From assembly GCA_019510535.1 (NCBI GenBank), contig JAEKKE010000407.1:1-6422 (forward strand): a DNA stretch of 6,422 bases, written 5' to 3'. A model generated the notes under the pieces. The model did not search any database, was not told the origin of the DNA, and saw only the letters and a program-made list of their open reading frames with translations. Below are positions 4,830 to 6,422 of the stretch, piece after piece; position 1 is the stretch's first letter, and every line of letters starts with the position of its first letter. The position numbers and the translations under genes were made by a program. The stretch is from Acidobacteriota bacterium. Its GTDB lineage: Bacteria > Acidobacteriota > Terriglobia > Terriglobales > Acidobacteriaceae.

Positions 4830-6161
4830 TTACTTATTCAGCAGGGCGACCGCGCTCTTTGGAACCTTCGCCACAACATCGAAGTGCGGATCCACCAGCT
4901 CCGTGATGTCGTACTTCAGCACGTCGCCGAAGAACAACGCGATCTCGCTGTCCGTGAGTTTGTAATCCTTCTTCATCCAATCCGCGAGTTGAGTCGTTGC
5001 CAGTTGAATAGACTCCGGCACCGATCCTGACACGCCGAACGAAATTAGATAGTCCTTCGTTTCTGCCCGCACCTGCGGCGTCTGATAGCCCTTGATGACG
5101 TCCACAGTGAAGGTCACATCGACCGATGTCTCAAGGCCCGTGCCGACAACCTCGCCATCACCCATCGCTCCGTGCGCATCGCCAAATCCGAGCAGCGCCC
5201 CTGGATGAAAGACCGGCATGTACATCGTCACGCCCTCTACGTTGTCGTTGTAATCCAGGTTGCCGCCGAAGACACCTAGGTCCGTGCCGCGATCCGCCTC
5301 CTCGCCCGGAGGCGCAACCGAGATGCAGCCGAGCATCGGCTTCAGAGGGATCGTCAAATGCGGCAGACCCGGCGTCGCCGGAAGTGTCGCCGTCCCCTTC
5401 TCCGGTTCCTGCTTCCAGTTGCCATTGAAGCTGGGATCATACTTCGCCGCCACCGCGTATGCCTGCGTTACCGCATGCTGATTGAAGCGGCTTCCCTGAC
5501 GGCCGATCGGCTTATTCACACGGATCTTGCTGAACTTAACAACCAACGTATCGCCGGGCAGCGCTCCCTCGACATAGAAGGGACCGACATTCGCATCGCC
5601 GCCGGTTCCATGCCGTGTTGCATTCGCATCGCGTCCGGCAGTATCCATCGTGCGCGTGTTCACCGTATCACCGGGAAAGATATGCAGCGCCGGTGGCTCA
5701 GCCGCTGAGTAAATTGAGTAAAAGACCTTCGGCTCATAGTCGTATGTCTTCGCTGCGGCGGGAGCCTTCACCGGCCGTGTCAGCAACCACGTTACATCCA
5801 TCGGCGGCTGTGCCGGTCCTCCCGGACGCCGCGCCAGTGTCACGCTACCGTCGCCGGTCAACGTCTCTCCGCTGACAGCGCCCTTCAGACTGCCGGCGGT
5901 CTTTCCGCCCGCATCCAGAAACGTAAGCTCGACCTTGCCGCTGTTCAGAGTTCCCTGCACGGTAAAACTTCCCCAGGCTCCGCTCAGCTTCGTTCCATCT
6001 ATAGCCAGCGATACATGCGCATATTGGGCCGTGTACTGCGAGTCGAACGGACCGCTGATCTTGCCTACCCACTCTCCCGTTACATCAAGCGCGCTGCAAT
6101 AACGAGAGAGAACCAGGACAGCCAGAACTATCAGGAATCGTATGTTGCGATAGCACTTCAT
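4830..6161 (-). CDS. Exported acetamidase/formamidase-family protein, upstream paralogue (443 aa)
   Basis: This is the first of two tandem secreted amidase-family proteins. Residues 1-24 are a signal peptide (KCYRNIRF basic start, hydrophobic LIVLAVLVL core, predicted cut after CSA). Residues 25-110 are a beta-rich domain (DVTGEWVGKI, KLSGAWGSFTVQGTL, LTGDGSV). A short Pro/Gly linker follows (RRPGGPAQPP). Residues about 140-440 are the amidase domain with HIFPGDTVNTR, GPFYVEGALPGD, MLGCISVAPPG, GGNLDYNDNVEG, PVFHPGALLGFGDAHGAMGDGE (316-337) and VPKSA near the end. The family usually reads GDGH in the hallmark; this copy reads GDAH, keeping the Asp and His. The start is taken as ATG 6159-6161, with GGAG 7 nt upstream. 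ATG 6162-6164 is nearly equivalent, while GTG 6192-6194 lies inside the terminator stem and is rejected. The gene directly follows a TonB receptor and terminator, and is probably translated with its paralogue from one mRNA. The substrate is not inferable. Confidence 0.88.
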   Translation of the reverse strand: MKCYRNIRFLIVLAVLVLSRYCSALDVTGEWVGKISGPFDSQYTAQYAHVSLAIDGTKLSGAWGSFTVQGTLNSGKVELTFLDAGGKTAGSLKGAVSGETLTGDGSVTLARRPGGPAQPPMDVTWLLTRPVKAPAAAKTYDYEPKVFYSIYSAAEPPALHIFPGDTVNTRTMDTAGRDANATRHGTGGDANVGPFYVEGALPGDTLVVKFSKIRVNKPIGRQGSRFNQHAVTQAYAVAAKYDPSFNGNWKQEPEKGTATLPATPGLPHLTIPLKPMLGCISVAPPGEEADRGTDLGVFGGNLDYNDNVEGVTMYMPVFHPGALLGFGDAHGAMGDGEVVGTGLETSVDVTFTVDVIKGYQTPQVRAETKDYLISFGVSGSVPESIQLATTQLADWMKKDYKLTDSEIALFFGDVLKYDITELVDPHFDVVAKVPKSAVALLNK

Positions 6162-6166
6162 CATCA

Positions 6167-6172
6167 CTCTCC
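6167..6172 (-). promoter_or_regulatory. Shine-Dalgarno of the upstream amidase, next to a terminator T-tract
   Basis: GGAGAG on the minus strand follows the terminator T-run (6174-6179) after a single base. The GGAG core is 7 nt from ATG 6159-6161 and 4 nt from ATG 6162-6164, so the second ATG of the pair is the better start. Confidence 0.6.
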
Positions 6173-6173
6173 G

Positions 6174-6214
6174 AAAAAATTGTGCGGCCGCCACAGCCCC
6201 TGCGGCGGCCGCAC
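6174..6214 (-). terminator. Intrinsic terminator after the TonB receptor gene
   Basis: Read on the minus strand, GTGCGGCCGCC (6214-6204) pairs perfectly with GGCGGCCGCAC (6192-6182) around an 11-nt loop, followed by AA and six T residues (6179-6174). An 11-bp GC-rich stem with a U-run is a textbook rho-independent terminator. It starts 25 nt after the receptor stop codon and ends 12 nt before the amidase ATG, so it lies within the amidase leader and could also act as an attenuator. Confidence 0.88.
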
Positions 6215-6239
6215 CCTGAAAAGGCTAGTTCAGGAATTG

Positions 6240-6422
6240 CTAAAACAGGATCTTCAAAGCAAGCTGTACGTTGAACGGCTCTCCCGCTCCGATACCGGGA
6301 GCGCTGGAACCGCCGGCAGTTGCCGTGACCTGTCCTGTTGTTTGCGTATTCGAGGTCAGGGAGTTGGCCGCGAATGTCGGATTGGAGTAGTTGTACCGGT
6401 TGAAGACATTGAACATCTCGCC
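6240..6422 (-). CDS. TonB-dependent outer-membrane receptor, C-terminal end (partial)
   Basis: Only the last 60 codons and the TAG stop (6240-6242) are inside the window; the 5' part continues beyond the right edge. The readable peptide begins GEMFNVFNRYNYSNPTF, passes through a Gly/Ser/Thr loop and ends GEPFNVQLALKILF. This matches the final beta-strands and terminal aromatic residue of TonB-dependent receptors, specifically the large carboxypeptidase-regulatory-domain (Oar-like) receptors abundant in Acidobacteriota, which often have a (F/L)FN(I/V)FN.-.N...P motif near the end. They sit in the outer membrane and import or bind bulky substrates. A strong terminator follows, then the exported amidases, which suggests but does not prove a shared substrate pathway. 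Assignment from such a short piece rests on motif memory. Confidence 0.8.
   Translation of the reverse strand, partial: GEMFNVFNRYNYSNPTFAANSLTSNTQTTGQVTATAGGSSAPGIGAGEPFNVQLALKILF

Noticed and set aside
4093..4965. Long plus-strand open frame (290 codons) across both amidase genes
   Set aside because: It is fully antisense to two well-supported genes with family motifs, spans their junction, and its translation is Arg/His-rich with no recognisable domain. It is a by-product of GC-rich codon use on the other strand.
6162..6194. Longer start for the upstream amidase at GTG 6192-6194
   Set aside because: The codon lies inside the terminator stem, has no Shine-Dalgarno, and would put MAAAQFFRRVM in front of an otherwise well-formed signal peptide.

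Overview
The window looks like chromosomal DNA of an acidobacterium, most likely class Terriglobia (Edaphobacter/Granulicella/Terriglobus type). The grounds are a TonB-receptor tail ending in a run like NVQLALKILF, secreted amidases with an added beta-rich N-terminal domain, a CpxR/CpxA-like pair, moderately high GC, and intergenic hairpins of the GGCTGAAGCC / GGGCTTCAGCCC type. This assignment rests on remembered family resemblance, not on a search. Every supported gene lies on the minus strand, so the transcription order runs from the right edge to the left.

Right to left: (1) 6240-6422 is the last 60 codons of a TonB-dependent outer-membrane receptor, followed by a textbook intrinsic terminator (6174-6214). 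(2) 4830-6161 and 3448-4791 are two tandem paralogous acetamidase/formamidase-family proteins with signal peptides, only 38 bp apart and clearly one transcriptional unit. The terminator T-tract abuts the ribosome binding site of the first one. (3) A 273-bp gap (3175-3447) holds inverted repeats. (4) 2479-3174 is a CpxR-like response regulator. (5) 1119-2442 is its CpxA-like sensor kinase, broken by a frameshift at about 2281-2303 and apparently missing part of its periplasmic sensor segment. (6) 953-1078 is a cluster of four REP-like hairpins. (7) 222-908 is a cytoplasmic ankyrin-repeat protein. (8) 1-221 has no convincing gene but carries a perfect long hairpin and looks like another intergenic repeat element.

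The receptor and exported amidases suggest an envelope uptake and processing function: outer-membrane import plus hydrolysis of a small amide in the periplasm. The substrate cannot be read from sequence. The two-component pair lies directly downstream and could sense envelope state or regulate the amidases, but adjacency is the only evidence. The kinase lesion means the regulator may be uncoupled from its cognate sensor in this genome, unless the lesion is a sequencing or assembly error. I see no phage genes, IS element, CRISPR array, tRNA or rRNA. The most unusual points are the disrupted kinase, the terminator placed inside the amidase leader, and the fused architecture of the duplicated amidases.
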